This document shows positions 49,152 through 56,613 of a DNA stretch of 64,000 bases, one piece after another. Both the position numbers and the translations under genes were made by a program. Origin of the DNA: Treponema bryantii NK4A124 (GTDB lineage: Bacteria; Spirochaetota; Spirochaetia; Treponematales; Treponemataceae); the NCBI RefSeq assembly GCF_000421345.1, contig NZ_ATWV01000013.1, forward strand, positions 1 through 64,000, read 5' to 3'. The notes below the pieces were generated by a model that was not told the DNA's origin, ran no database searches, and saw only the letters and a program-made list of their open reading frames with translations. Within the stretch, counting starts at the first letter, position 1; each line of letters opens with the position of its first letter.

Positions 49152-50513
49152 ATGATTTTTTCACCAAATGAGATTCAGGAAACTGTAAATATGTTTATGC
49201 GCCAGAAGCTGGATATCCGCTGCATTACAATGGGTATTTCTCTTCTGGATTGTGCTGATTCTGACAGCAAACGTGCCTGCGACAAAATCTACGACAAAAT
49301 TATGAAAAAAGCCGGCAAGCTTGTTCAGACCGGACAGGATATTGAAAAGGAATTTGGTGTTCCAATCATCAACAAGCGTATTTCTGTAACTCCAATCGCC
49401 CTCGTTGCAGGTGCCAGTGAAGCTAAGAATTACGTTCCATATATTAAGACTCTGGACCGCTGTGCCCACGAGCTTGGCGTAAACTTTATAGGCGGATTTT
49501 CTGCCCTTGTTCAGAAGGGAATTACTCCCGCAGACCGCATTCTCATCGACTCTATTCCAGAAGCTTTGGCTTCAACAGATTTTGTATGTTCAAGCGTGAA
49601 TGTTGGTTCAACAAAATCCGGTATCAACATGGATGCAGTTAAACTGATGGGTGAAACAATCGTAAAAACCGCAGAAGTTTCAAAGAACTGCGAAGTAAAC
49701 GGCTGTGCAAAGCTTGTAGTTTTCTGTAACGCTCCGGAAGATAATCCATTCATGGCAGGTGCCTTCCACGGTCCTGGAGAAGCTGATTGTGTAATCAACG
49801 TTGGTGTTTCTGGCCCTGGTGTAATTCTTGCAGCAGCTAAGGAATATAAGGGACAGCCAATCAATGTTCTCGCTGATGGAATCAAAAAGATGGCCTTTAA
49901 GATTACCCGTATGGGTCAGCTTGTGGGAAGCGAAGCCGCAAAGCGTCTTGGCGTTCAGTTTGGTATTCTTGATTTGTCACTTGCACCTACTCCGGCAGTC
50001 GGTGATTCTGTTGCCCGCATTCTTGAAGAAATTGGTCTTGATGGTTGTGGAGCCCCTGGAACAACAGCAGCCCTCGCTATGCTTACTGATATGGTAAAGA
50101 AGGGCGGTGTAATGGCTTCTACAAACGTTGGTGGTTTGAGCGGTGCCTTTATTCCGGTTTCAGAAGATGAAGGAATGATTGAAGCTGCAAAGAAGGGTTC
50201 TATCTGCCTTGAAAAGCTTGAAGCAATGACTACAGTATGTTCTGTAGGTTTGGATATGATTGCAATTCCTGGCGACACTCCGGCAACTACAATTTCCGGT
50301 ATTCTCGCTGATGAGTTTGCAATTGGTATGGTAAATAACAAAACAACTGCCTGCCGCCTTATTCCGGCTCCTGGCAAAAAGGCTGGTGAATGGGTTGAGT
50401 TCGGTGGACTGCTCGGTGGCTGTCCTGTAATGCCTGTAAGCAAGTTTGGCTGTGCAGACTTTATCAACCGCGGCGGAAGAATTCCGGCACCAATTCATTC
50501 GTTCCGTAACTAA
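49152..50513 (+). CDS. UPF0210 / PFL-family protein (DUF711)
   Basis: This 453-residue protein matches the UPF0210 (DUF711) family: [80 protein letters not shown] and [13 protein letters not shown]. These proteins are glycyl-radical (PFL)-like in fold, but no radical Gly motif is clear. Function is unknown. AGGAG lies 7 nt before the ATG. The stop codon overlaps the GNAT gene start by 1 bp (TAATG), so the two are translated together. Confidence 0.9.
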   Translation: MIFSPNEIQETVNMFMRQKLDIRCITMGISLLDCADSDSKRACDKIYDKIMKKAGKLVQTGQDIEKEFGVPIINKRISVTPIALVAGASEAKNYVPYIKTLDRCAHELGVNFIGGFSALVQKGITPADRILIDSIPEALASTDFVCSSVNVGSTKSGINMDAVKLMGETIVKTAEVSKNCEVNGCAKLVVFCNAPEDNPFMAGAFHGPGEADCVINVGVSGPGVILAAAKEYKGQPINVLADGIKKMAFKITRMGQLVGSEAAKRLGVQFGILDLSLAPTPAVGDSVARILEEIGLDGCGAPGTTAALAMLTDMVKKGGVMASTNVGGLSGAFIPVSEDEGMIEAAKKGSICLEKLEAMTTVCSVGLDMIAIPGDTPATTISGILADEFAIGMVNNKTTACRLIPAPGKKAGEWVEFGGLLGGCPVMPVSKFGCADFINRGGRIPAPIHSFRN

Positions 50514-51451
50514 TGACTTTAATTCCTGTTGAGACGCCGGAAGATTTTCTTCTGGCGCAGCAGTTTATAATTCCCCACGAAGAGACCTGTGCTTCACTGG
50601 CCTCTCTCGTGCGGCGCAAGAGCGACAAACTCGTTTTTATTACGACTTCTGACGAACCGGTGGTTTCGACCCTTCGACTGGGCTCAGGGACCGTACGGCC
50701 TTCGGCCTACTCAACCACCGATGTTCTCGGAATTTTAAATCTTGATTCTACAATCTATCACTGCATCCCTGACCCAAGCCTGCTTGATGCAGATTTTCTT
50801 AAGGAGCAGCTCCCTTATCATATGAAAAAGCCGGTTCGCTGTATAAGTGGTGAAGAAAAAGCAACAAACTTTCTGATTGAAATTTTTAATTTAGTGAATG
50901 GTGGTTTCGATACGGCTGCGCCTACTCAACCACCAAAAATAATTTATTCATATAAGATGATGCGGTGGTTGAGTGCCAGCGAAGCTGGTGTATCGAAACC
51001 ACCTGCCGAAACTGTTTTGTCCGGCGGCGAAGAAATAATCCGCTGTACCGAACACGATATGGAAATCCTCCATCCCCTGCAAAAGGATTACATGAAAGAA
51101 GAGGTTGCAGTGCCGGGCCGCCCCATAACCGATGCAGAAGTAGACATATCCCTTAGACAAATCTTAAAAAATCAGCTTTGCTTTGCCCTTACCGTAGACG
51201 GTGACATAGTAGCCAAGGCTAACACAAATGCAATAGGAATCAACTGCGTGCAGATTGGCGGAGTTTACACTCACCCCCTTTATCGCCGTAATGGCTACGC
51301 CGGAGCCCTTGTACAGGCCCTTTGCAATCGCGCCCTCCGTTCAGGCAAAAAACCAGTCCTCTTTGTAAAGGAAAAAAATATGCCCGCTTTCACTCTCTAC
51401 CGGAAACTCGGCTTCGAAGAATGCGGGCGTTATACGATTGCCTATTATTAG
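50513..51451 (+). CDS. GNAT-family acetyltransferase with three repeat-coded inserts
   Basis: This 312-residue protein has a C-terminal GNAT fold (about residues 180-312). GVYTHPLYRRNGYAGALVQA is the acetyl-CoA loop (R/Q-x-x-G-x-G/A), and YRKLGFEECGRYTI the closing strand. The N-terminal half carries three inserts from palindromic repeats: PVVSTLRLGSGTVRPSAYST (about 49-69), GGFDTAAPTQPP (about 129-141) and [14 protein letters not shown] (about 151-164). Removing them gives a protein near 260 residues, more usual for GNAT pairs. It is coupled to the UPF0210 gene. Whether it is still active is uncertain, but the catalytic half is intact. Confidence 0.83.
   Translation: MTLIPVETPEDFLLAQQFIIPHEETCASLASLVRRKSDKLVFITTSDEPVVSTLRLGSGTVRPSAYSTTDVLGILNLDSTIYHCIPDPSLLDADFLKEQLPYHMKKPVRCISGEEKATNFLIEIFNLVNGGFDTAAPTQPPKIIYSYKMMRWLSASEAGVSKPPAETVLSGGEEIIRCTEHDMEILHPLQKDYMKEEVAVPGRPITDAEVDISLRQILKNQLCFALTVDGDIVAKANTNAIGINCVQIGGVYTHPLYRRNGYAGALVQALCNRALRSGKKPVLFVKEKNMPAFTLYRKLGFEECGRYTIAYY
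50659..50718. repeat. Composite 60-bp palindromic repeat in the GNAT gene
   Basis: Outer arms GGTGGTTTCGAC and ACTCAACCACC flank two cores: CCCTTCGACTGGGCTCAGGG and GGCC-TTC-GGCC. It looks like one repeat nested in another, yet remains in frame with no stop codon. Confidence 0.85.
50900..51003. repeat. Two opposed palindromic repeats in the GNAT gene
   Basis: Copy one (50900-50934, 35 bp) has a short core, GGC-TGC-GCC. Copy two (50964-51003, 40 bp) is reversed, with core CCAGC-GAA-GCTGG. They are separated by 29 bp that encode IIYSYKMM. All are read in frame. Confidence 0.92.
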
Positions 51452-51472
51452 ATCCCGAAACAAGTTCGGGAT
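51452..51472. repeat. REP-like palindrome at the GNAT gene end
   Basis: ATCCCGAA and TTCGGGAT flank ACAAG, directly after the GNAT stop TAG. It lies between convergent genes and may end transcription. Confidence 0.8.
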
Positions 51473-51480
51473 GACGAATG

Positions 51481-52275
51481 TTATTCCAGATTCAACTTAA
51501 GTTTCAAAATAAAGTAAGTTGCTGTTCCGTAAATTGCAGAAAAAATTACACCAAAAAGTGCATTCCAGTAAAACATTGTGGCAGGATTATCGGCGTTTGA
51601 TAAATAATTAAAGGTAATTCCTCCAATCAGTCTTGATGTAAAACTTATAATCACAATAATTGCAATGAGCTTTACCATGGTTCTATGTTTTTTTGAAAGA
51701 TGTCCAATTGCATTTATCAAATAAGTAAACAGGAGAATACACAAGTCCCACGCCAGACCGCAAAGAATAGCTCCAGCAATTCCGTAAACCCAGTCAGCCT
51801 CAATGTGAATTATACTAAGATTTTTTATACACAAAGCAATAAACGAAATCAACATCATCACAAGAGAAATTAATGCCCATGAGATAATCATAAGAGTTCT
51901 TCCCCAGAGGTGCTCGCCAATTGTTACAGGAAGCGAAAGGTTTAGATACGCTTCATCTCCAAGTAAACCGTTCTTAAAGCGCTTTGAAATCACGCTGATT
52001 GTAACAACTCCGGCAACTATAATAATTATCCAATAAATGAAAAAACAGAATCCCGCAATCCCATTCATTACATTTTCTGTTCCATTCATATTAAATGAAA
52101 AATTGAAATCTAAGTCTCCATCAGAAGACAAAGGAACTACCAGACCTGTAATCAAAGCAATTGCAACAATTGCAATATATACCGGCATAAGAATTCTAGA
52201 AGAATGCTTCATCTCATATTTAAAAACTTTTCCAATCCAGGGAAAAGGATTTCTTATAGTCTTTGTATTTTCCAT
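51481..52275 (-). CDS. ABC-2-type membrane permease
   Basis: This 264-residue protein has six TM helices in the usual ABC-2 layout, with the first near residues 32-52 and an external loop with SSDGDLDFNFSFNMNGTEN. It has a LPVTIGEHLWGRTLMI amphipathic segment after TM2. ATG 52275 is chosen because GGAG lies 8 nt upstream; the frame can extend 9 bp further. It follows the ATPase gene by 15 bp. Together with the GntR/YtrA regulator it makes a three-gene operon of the type that responds to cell-wall antibiotics. The substrate is unknown. Confidence 0.85.
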   Translation of the reverse strand: MENTKTIRNPFPWIGKVFKYEMKHSSRILMPVYIAIVAIALITGLVVPLSSDGDLDFNFSFNMNGTENVMNGIAGFCFFIYWIIIIVAGVVTISVISKRFKNGLLGDEAYLNLSLPVTIGEHLWGRTLMIISWALISLVMMLISFIALCIKNLSIIHIEADWVYGIAGAILCGLAWDLCILLFTYLINAIGHLSKKHRTMVKLIAIIVIISFTSRLIGGITFNYLSNADNPATMFYWNALFGVIFSAIYGTATYFILKLKLNLE

Positions 52276-52290
52276 TTTCATCACTCCTAT

Positions 52291-52992
52291 TTAACATCTG
52301 AACTCTTCACGGAAGAGCTGATCTATAGACATTCCCTTTTCTTGGCGAATATCATCAACATCACCCTGGCGGATTATATTTCCTTCTTTCAAAAAGAGAA
52401 CATAATTCAAAACAGATTCAATATCACTAATCAAATGAGTAGAAATAATTACTGTTGCATTTTCACTGTAGTTTGAAATAATTGTGTTCAGAATATAATC
52501 ACGGGCTGCAGGGTCTACACCGCCAATCGGCTCATCCAGCATATAAAGAGGAACTTCGCGGCTCATAGTCAAAATCAGCTGAACCTTTTCCTTAGTTCCT
52601 TTTGAAAGGCTCTTTAATTTATCGCCCGCTTCAATCTTAAGACTTTTAAGCATGTCAAAGGCCTTATCCTTATTAAAGTTTGGATAAAAATCTGCCATCA
52701 TCTGAACCAGGTCTTTTACAGTCATCCAGTCGTTTAAGTAAACTCTGTCCGGCTGATAAGCTGCAATCAATTTTGATTCGGCGCCCGGCTTAAGACCGCA
52801 TACAGAAATCTCACCGCTTGTAGGCTTTAAAAGTCCTGCTGCCAGTTTAAGCAGAGTTGTCTTTCCACTGCCGTTTGGACCAAGAAGGCCGACAATAGCG
52901 CCCTTTGGAACAGAAATGTTAATCCCCTTTAAGGCAGACTTTGTAATATATTTTTTTGTCAGATCTTTACACTCTAAAACTGTATCCATCAT
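52291..52992 (-). CDS. ABC transporter ATPase (YtrB-like)
   Basis: This 233-residue ATPase has Walker A GLLGPNGSGKTTLLK (about residues 36-50), the Q-loop AAYQPD, signature LSKGTKEKVQ and Walker B LYMLDEPIGGVDP, with the switch His in ISTHLISD. All catalytic residues are present. It lies between the YtrA-type regulator (6 bp upstream) and the ABC-2 permease (15 bp downstream), so it energises that permease. It lacks any extra domain. Confidence 0.92.
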   Translation of the reverse strand: MMDTVLECKDLTKKYITKSALKGINISVPKGAIVGLLGPNGSGKTTLLKLAAGLLKPTSGEISVCGLKPGAESKLIAAYQPDRVYLNDWMTVKDLVQMMADFYPNFNKDKAFDMLKSLKIEAGDKLKSLSKGTKEKVQLILTMSREVPLYMLDEPIGGVDPAARDYILNTIISNYSENATVIISTHLISDIESVLNYVLFLKEGNIIRQGDVDDIRQEKGMSIDQLFREEFRC

Positions 52993-52998
52993 ACTCTC

Positions 52999-53352
52999 CT
53001 ATTCTTCCTGAATAATCTTGATAACTTCATCTTTATCAAATCCAAGCGACTTCATTTTTTCAAGAAAAGCCGCTATTTCGTTTTCTGCAACTTCCTTTTT
53101 CATATTCAAAATCATTTCCTTATCATCTGTAATAAATCGTCCCGAAGTTCTTTCAGTACGAACCAGTCCCATACGCTCGAGTTCGGACAGGGCCTTTTGC
53201 ATGGTATTTGGATTCACCTGAGCCTTTACAGCTAAATCCCTGACAGAATCAAGACGGCTGCCTTCCGGGAGCTCACCGGAAATAATCTGCGCCTTGAAAT
53301 AATCCATCAGCTGTAGGTAAATCGGTTTATCATTTGTAAACTGATATTCCAT
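52999..53352 (-). CDS. GntR-family regulator, YtrA subfamily
   Basis: This 117-residue protein has the GntR winged helix (about residues 8-70): YLQLMDYFKAQIISGELPEG, RLDSVRDLAVKAQVNPNTMQ and GRFITDD. The C-terminus is a short two-helix tail (about 75-117), as in the YtrA branch, with no ligand domain. It starts the ABC operon. ATG 53352 has AGGAG 5 nt upstream. A palindrome with TTGTATTA arms lies 56-85 bp before the start and fits its operator. YtrA proteins repress their own operon and are relieved by an envelope stress signal. Confidence 0.9.
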   Translation of the reverse strand: MEYQFTNDKPIYLQLMDYFKAQIISGELPEGSRLDSVRDLAVKAQVNPNTMQKALSELERMGLVRTERTSGRFITDDKEMILNMKKEVAENEIAAFLEKMKSLGFDKDEVIKIIQEE

Positions 53353-53407
53353 TGCAACTCCTATATATGGCATAAAACCAAAAATGCTTAGTTTAGTATC
53401 AAATTTA

Positions 53408-53437
53408 TTGTATTAAGCACATAATACAGTAATACAA
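53408..53437. promoter_or_regulatory. YtrA-type operator
   Basis: TTGTATTA (53408-53415) and TAATACAA (53430-53437) are inverted arms with 14 bp between, and a further TAATAC at 53422-53427. It lies between the divergent regulator and LuxR-type gene and overlaps likely promoter elements. Confidence 0.6.
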
Positions 53438-53517
53438 ACTAGATGTCAACAAATTTTTGCTATTTTTTTATTTTTACGATATGATTATGGTCATATCAAT
53501 AAAGGATAGTTAAAAAT

Positions 53518-54294
53518 ATGAGAGAAATCACTTTTTCAAAAACAGCTAAGAACTTAATTCGTTTATTATGTATTAACGGAATTATTGTAGAAGTCCTGTT
53601 CATTCTTCGTTTATTCATTCAGACAAATTTTACACTGGAAATTGAGAGTATTACAAATCTTCATACATTTATGATGTCTGATTTAAATACAGCAATAGTA
53701 AACGGGGTCTGTCTGATTTTCTTTTTTATCTTTCTTTTTGTCCCCCAGCATTTTTACATCTTTGCAATAATTTCATTTTTGTATTCTTTTAAAATCATAC
53801 TTGTTGATACCATTGCAAAATATCCGATTGGCCAGCTTTTGTATCTGATGGGTACTGCCTGTCTGGTTTTTCTTGGCTTTTTCAGATACCACAGAAATAT
53901 AAAAATAGTTATTACAATTCTTACTAATTATATTCTGATTTTCCACAATATAAAATTTGGATTTGATGTTCTTCTTTCTTCCCTGATTACTGCAATTGGT
54001 TATAATCTTGTCTTTTTTGCAACCCTCTTCTTTGCAGTCAGTCTTTTCAGATTTCTTTACATCAGAAAAAATGCCAGAGTTTGGGACCTTTCTCAATACC
54101 CGGATCTTACCACACGCGATAAGGAATGGCTTAAACAGATTCTTGATGAAAAGCGTTATGAAGAAATTGCAGCTGATTCAGGAATTACAGTTGGTACTCT
54201 CAAAAACCGTATGCATCAGATTTTCAACATTGTTGGAATTGATGACCGCATCAGTCTGCTGGCAACCTACAGCGGATATGAGGTGAAGTTTTAA
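53518..54294 (+). CDS. Membrane LuxR-type regulator (7TM sensor plus HTH)
   Basis: This 258-residue protein has seven predicted TM helices (about residues 15-185) and a C-terminal LuxR-type HTH (about 195-258): LTTRDKEWLKQILDEKRYEE, then SGITVGTLKNRMHQIFNIVG. Such membrane-bound HTH proteins are frequent in Treponema. It probably senses a signal in the membrane and acts on a promoter close by. It is divergent from the YtrA operon, so it may share its control region. A palindromic repeat follows the stop after 7 bp. Confidence 0.85.
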   Translation: MREITFSKTAKNLIRLLCINGIIVEVLFILRLFIQTNFTLEIESITNLHTFMMSDLNTAIVNGVCLIFFFIFLFVPQHFYIFAIISFLYSFKIILVDTIAKYPIGQLLYLMGTACLVFLGFFRYHRNIKIVITILTNYILIFHNIKFGFDVLLSSLITAIGYNLVFFATLFFAVSLFRFLYIRKNARVWDLSQYPDLTTRDKEWLKQILDEKRYEEIAADSGITVGTLKNRMHQIFNIVGIDDRISLLATYSGYEVKF

Positions 54295-54301
54295 TTTCGC
54301 A

Positions 54302-54341
54302 GGTGGTTTCGATACACTCGCTTCGCGAGCACTCAACCACC
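54302..54341. repeat. Palindromic repeat supplying the FMN-enzyme stop
   Basis: GGTGGTTTCGATAC and ACTCAACCACC flank the inner stem ACTCGC-TTC-GCGAG. The TGA stop of the minus-strand FMN enzyme (54333-54335) lies in its right arm, read as IGG-stop. Confidence 0.92.
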
Positions 54342-55379
54342 GATAAGTTCCCTGATTGTTTCTTTATAATGATCATCAAAGGTGGCACGGATAAGCGGGC
54401 GGGCCATGATAACCTGGTCGGCCCCGTAATAAAGTGCCGTCTGAATATCTTCGCGGGTGCGGATTCCTCCGTCCACCCAGATTTCCTTACAATATTTTTT
54501 GAGCTCTGCCGCATGTTCGGCAAGAAAGTTCGCGGTGCTGCCTATGCGGGTTTCTACGCGGCCGCCGTGGTTTGAAATGTAAACTACATCCGGGCGAACC
54601 TCTTTTACCAGGGCAATGTCTTCTTCTGTAAAAACACCTTTAATAACAAAAGGCAGCTTTGTGTGCTCGCGGAACTCTTCCAGCTGGGCTGCAGTTTTTC
54701 GCTCCAGGTTTACGAGATTTCGCATTGTTACAATATTATATGAATCTATGTCGATTCCGATGTGAGAGGCATATGGACGGATCCATTCTATACGTTCAAA
54801 AAGTTTTTCCTGAGGATAAGGTTTGAGGAAGAAGGCAGCCTTTACGGTGGTTGAGTCTGAGGTGGTTTCGATACGCCCGCTTCGCGGGCACTCAACCACC
54901 GGATTTGCCGTAGTTCCGGTGGTTGAGTAGGCCGAAGGCCGTATCGAAACCACCGCCGCAGAATTGAGTTCTTTCACTGCCGCCGTTCCAAGCTTTAATT
55001 TTTCGTCGGGGCAGCCGTCGCCTACGCAGAGGCCAAGGCCCGCCTGCGCCGCATTCATAAGGTAGGGTAAATAAAAGTCTGCTTCCTTTGCATAGCCGAT
55101 ATTTTCAACCGCGCCGGTAACAGGACCGCAGCGAAGAAGCTCGGGGCGTACTGGAATTGAACGGATTTCATCTCCCGCACCCTTGCTGCAAGCTTCATCA
55201 AAAAGCTCCTTCCAGCCCTCGCAATTCAACTGAAAGTTTTTTCCTTCAAAAACACCGCCGAGCCCCGGTAACATCCCGGGACAGCCGTAGCCGTCGCAAA
55301 CCGCACAACGATGACACTTGAGCTCGCCCTGGGCAAGCCCGCTCTTTTTTCCCACCACGCTCACAATACTAGTCCCCAC
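54333..55379 (-). CDS. FMN-dependent alpha-hydroxy-acid oxidase-like enzyme with repeat-coded insert
   Basis: This 348-residue protein has a TIM-barrel FMN fold of the lactate/glycolate oxidase family: LPFVIKGVFTEEDIALV, VVYISNHGGRVETRIGS (active-site His) and WVDGGIRTREDIQTALYYGA. A Cys-rich N-terminus (CHRCAVCDGYGCPGM) is unlike oxidases and may bind a metal or cluster. Residues about 142-178 are coded by two palindromic repeats and a partial copy; text there reads VVSIRPSAYSTT then VVECPRSGRIETT. The start is GTG at 55379. It follows phosphofructokinase by 8 bp. The substrate is unknown; the enzyme may be a 2-hydroxyacid dehydrogenase. Confidence 0.8.
   Translation of the reverse strand: MGTSIVSVVGKKSGLAQGELKCHRCAVCDGYGCPGMLPGLGGVFEGKNFQLNCEGWKELFDEACSKGAGDEIRSIPVRPELLRCGPVTGAVENIGYAKEADFYLPYLMNAAQAGLGLCVGDGCPDEKLKLGTAAVKELNSAAVVSIRPSAYSTTGTTANPVVECPRSGRIETTSDSTTVKAAFFLKPYPQEKLFERIEWIRPYASHIGIDIDSYNIVTMRNLVNLERKTAAQLEEFREHTKLPFVIKGVFTEEDIALVKEVRPDVVYISNHGGRVETRIGSTANFLAEHAAELKKYCKEIWVDGGIRTREDIQTALYYGADQVIMARPLIRATFDDHYKETIRELIGG
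54846..54954. repeat. Two opposed palindromic repeats plus a half copy in the FMN-enzyme gene
   Basis: A half arm GGTGGTTGAGT (54846-54856) is followed by a 40-bp copy (54861-54900, core CCCGC-TTC-GCGGG) and a 37-bp reversed copy (54918-54954, core GGCC-GAA-GGCC). All are in frame on the minus strand and add about 39 residues. Confidence 0.92.
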
Positions 55380-55387
55380 TATTTCAA

Positions 55388-56509
55388 TCAGTCACCGAAG
55401 CAGATTCCAAGGTCGCGTGCCGTTTTAAGCACAGGGTCTTTTTCCGTAATTTCTTTTACACGGCCTGCAACAACAGAAAGAGGAGTTGCCGCAATAGCAC
55501 CGTTCTTTACTGCAACAAGATTTCCAAATCTGCGTTCTGCAAGAAAATCAGCTGCCGCATTTCCAAGCTTTGTTGCAAGAATCATATCATAAGGAGCCGG
55601 ATCGCCGCCGCGCTGTAAGTAGCCGAGCACCGAAGTACGTGTTTCTATTCCGGTTTCTGCTTCAATCTCTTTTGCTACCCGGAAGCCAACTGACTGAGGC
55701 ATTGCTTCGCGGGCCTTCTTAAACTCTTTCTTGCCAAGCTTTGCTTCATTCAAATCAATTGCACCTTCTGAACAGGCAATAATAAAATAGTTCTGGCCTT
55801 TAGCTTTTTTAGCCTTCATGAACTTCGCAATCTTTTTAATATCATAAGGAATTTCCGGAAGAAGAATTACATCTGCGCGGCCGGCCAGTCCTGCATACAA
55901 GCCAAGCCAGCCAACCTTGTGGCCCATGATTTCAACAACCATTGCACGGCTGTGGCTCTTTGCTGTAGTTCTGATTGCTTCAATTCCGTGGGTTGCAACA
56001 TCAATTGCAGTATGAAAACCAAAGGTTTCGTCTGTGCCCACAATATCATTATCAATTGTCTTTGGCATTCCAATTACATTAAAGCCCGCCTCCGACAACA
56101 GAGACGCCGTAGTATTTGTACCATTTCCGCCAAGGCAAACAAGAGCATCAAGCTTATTTTTTTTGAAAGTTTCTTTGATTCCTTCTACAGGTAAAAGTCC
56201 TGTTTTTGGATCCTGCACCGGATTTTTGAAAGGCTTTACTCGGGAAGTTCCAAGAATTGTACCACCCTGAGAAATCAGAGGCTCTAAATCCAGCTCGTCC
56301 ATTTTAAAGGTGTCGTTGTCTATGAGTCCGCGGTATCCGTTACGAATACCAATAAACTTCATTCCGTAATTATTCTTTCCGGAAATACAAAGTGCGCGAA
56401 TTGCCGCATTAAGCCCCGGTGCATCTCCGCCCGAGGTCAAAATTCCAACTGTCTTTACCGGCTTTTCTGCCTTTTCTGATTTTACAGATTTATTTGTAGA
56501 AGCTTTCAT
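55388..56509 (-). CDS. pfkA: 6-phosphofructokinase, group III type
   Basis: This 373-residue enzyme phosphorylates fructose 6-phosphate. Sugar and nucleotide sites are visible as GGDAPG (residues 27-32), LGGNGTNT, PKTIDND and MGHKVGWLGLYA. GGNG (Gly at the 104-like position) suggests ATP use, while PKTIDND (Lys at the 124-like position) is found in PPi-type or mixed enzymes, so this is group III with ATP likely. I start at ATG 56509 because TATAAT lies 7 nt upstream with TTGGCT 18 bp before it; the TTG-initiated frame to 56539 is less likely. It is followed closely by the FMN enzyme. Confidence 0.9.
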   Translation of the reverse strand: MKASTNKSVKSEKAEKPVKTVGILTSGGDAPGLNAAIRALCISGKNNYGMKFIGIRNGYRGLIDNDTFKMDELDLEPLISQGGTILGTSRVKPFKNPVQDPKTGLLPVEGIKETFKKNKLDALVCLGGNGTNTTASLLSEAGFNVIGMPKTIDNDIVGTDETFGFHTAIDVATHGIEAIRTTAKSHSRAMVVEIMGHKVGWLGLYAGLAGRADVILLPEIPYDIKKIAKFMKAKKAKGQNYFIIACSEGAIDLNEAKLGKKEFKKAREAMPQSVGFRVAKEIEAETGIETRTSVLGYLQRGGDPAPYDMILATKLGNAAADFLAERRFGNLVAVKNGAIAATPLSVVAGRVKEITEKDPVLKTARDLGICFGD

Positions 56510-56516
56510 GCCTTTA

Positions 56517-56546
56517 ATTATAACAGTTTTTTGAGACAAGAGCCAA
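56517..56546 (-). promoter_or_regulatory. Promoter of pfkA (leaderless type)
   Basis: On the minus strand TTGGCT and TATAAT are 18 bp apart. The -10 ends 7 nt before ATG 56509, so the mRNA probably starts at the ATG. Confidence 0.5.
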
Positions 56547-56613
56547 CAAAAAAACTGTCATCCCCAAGTTGCAAAATTTGCTTTTTAATAACAATGGGTT
56601 AAAATATTAGGTT

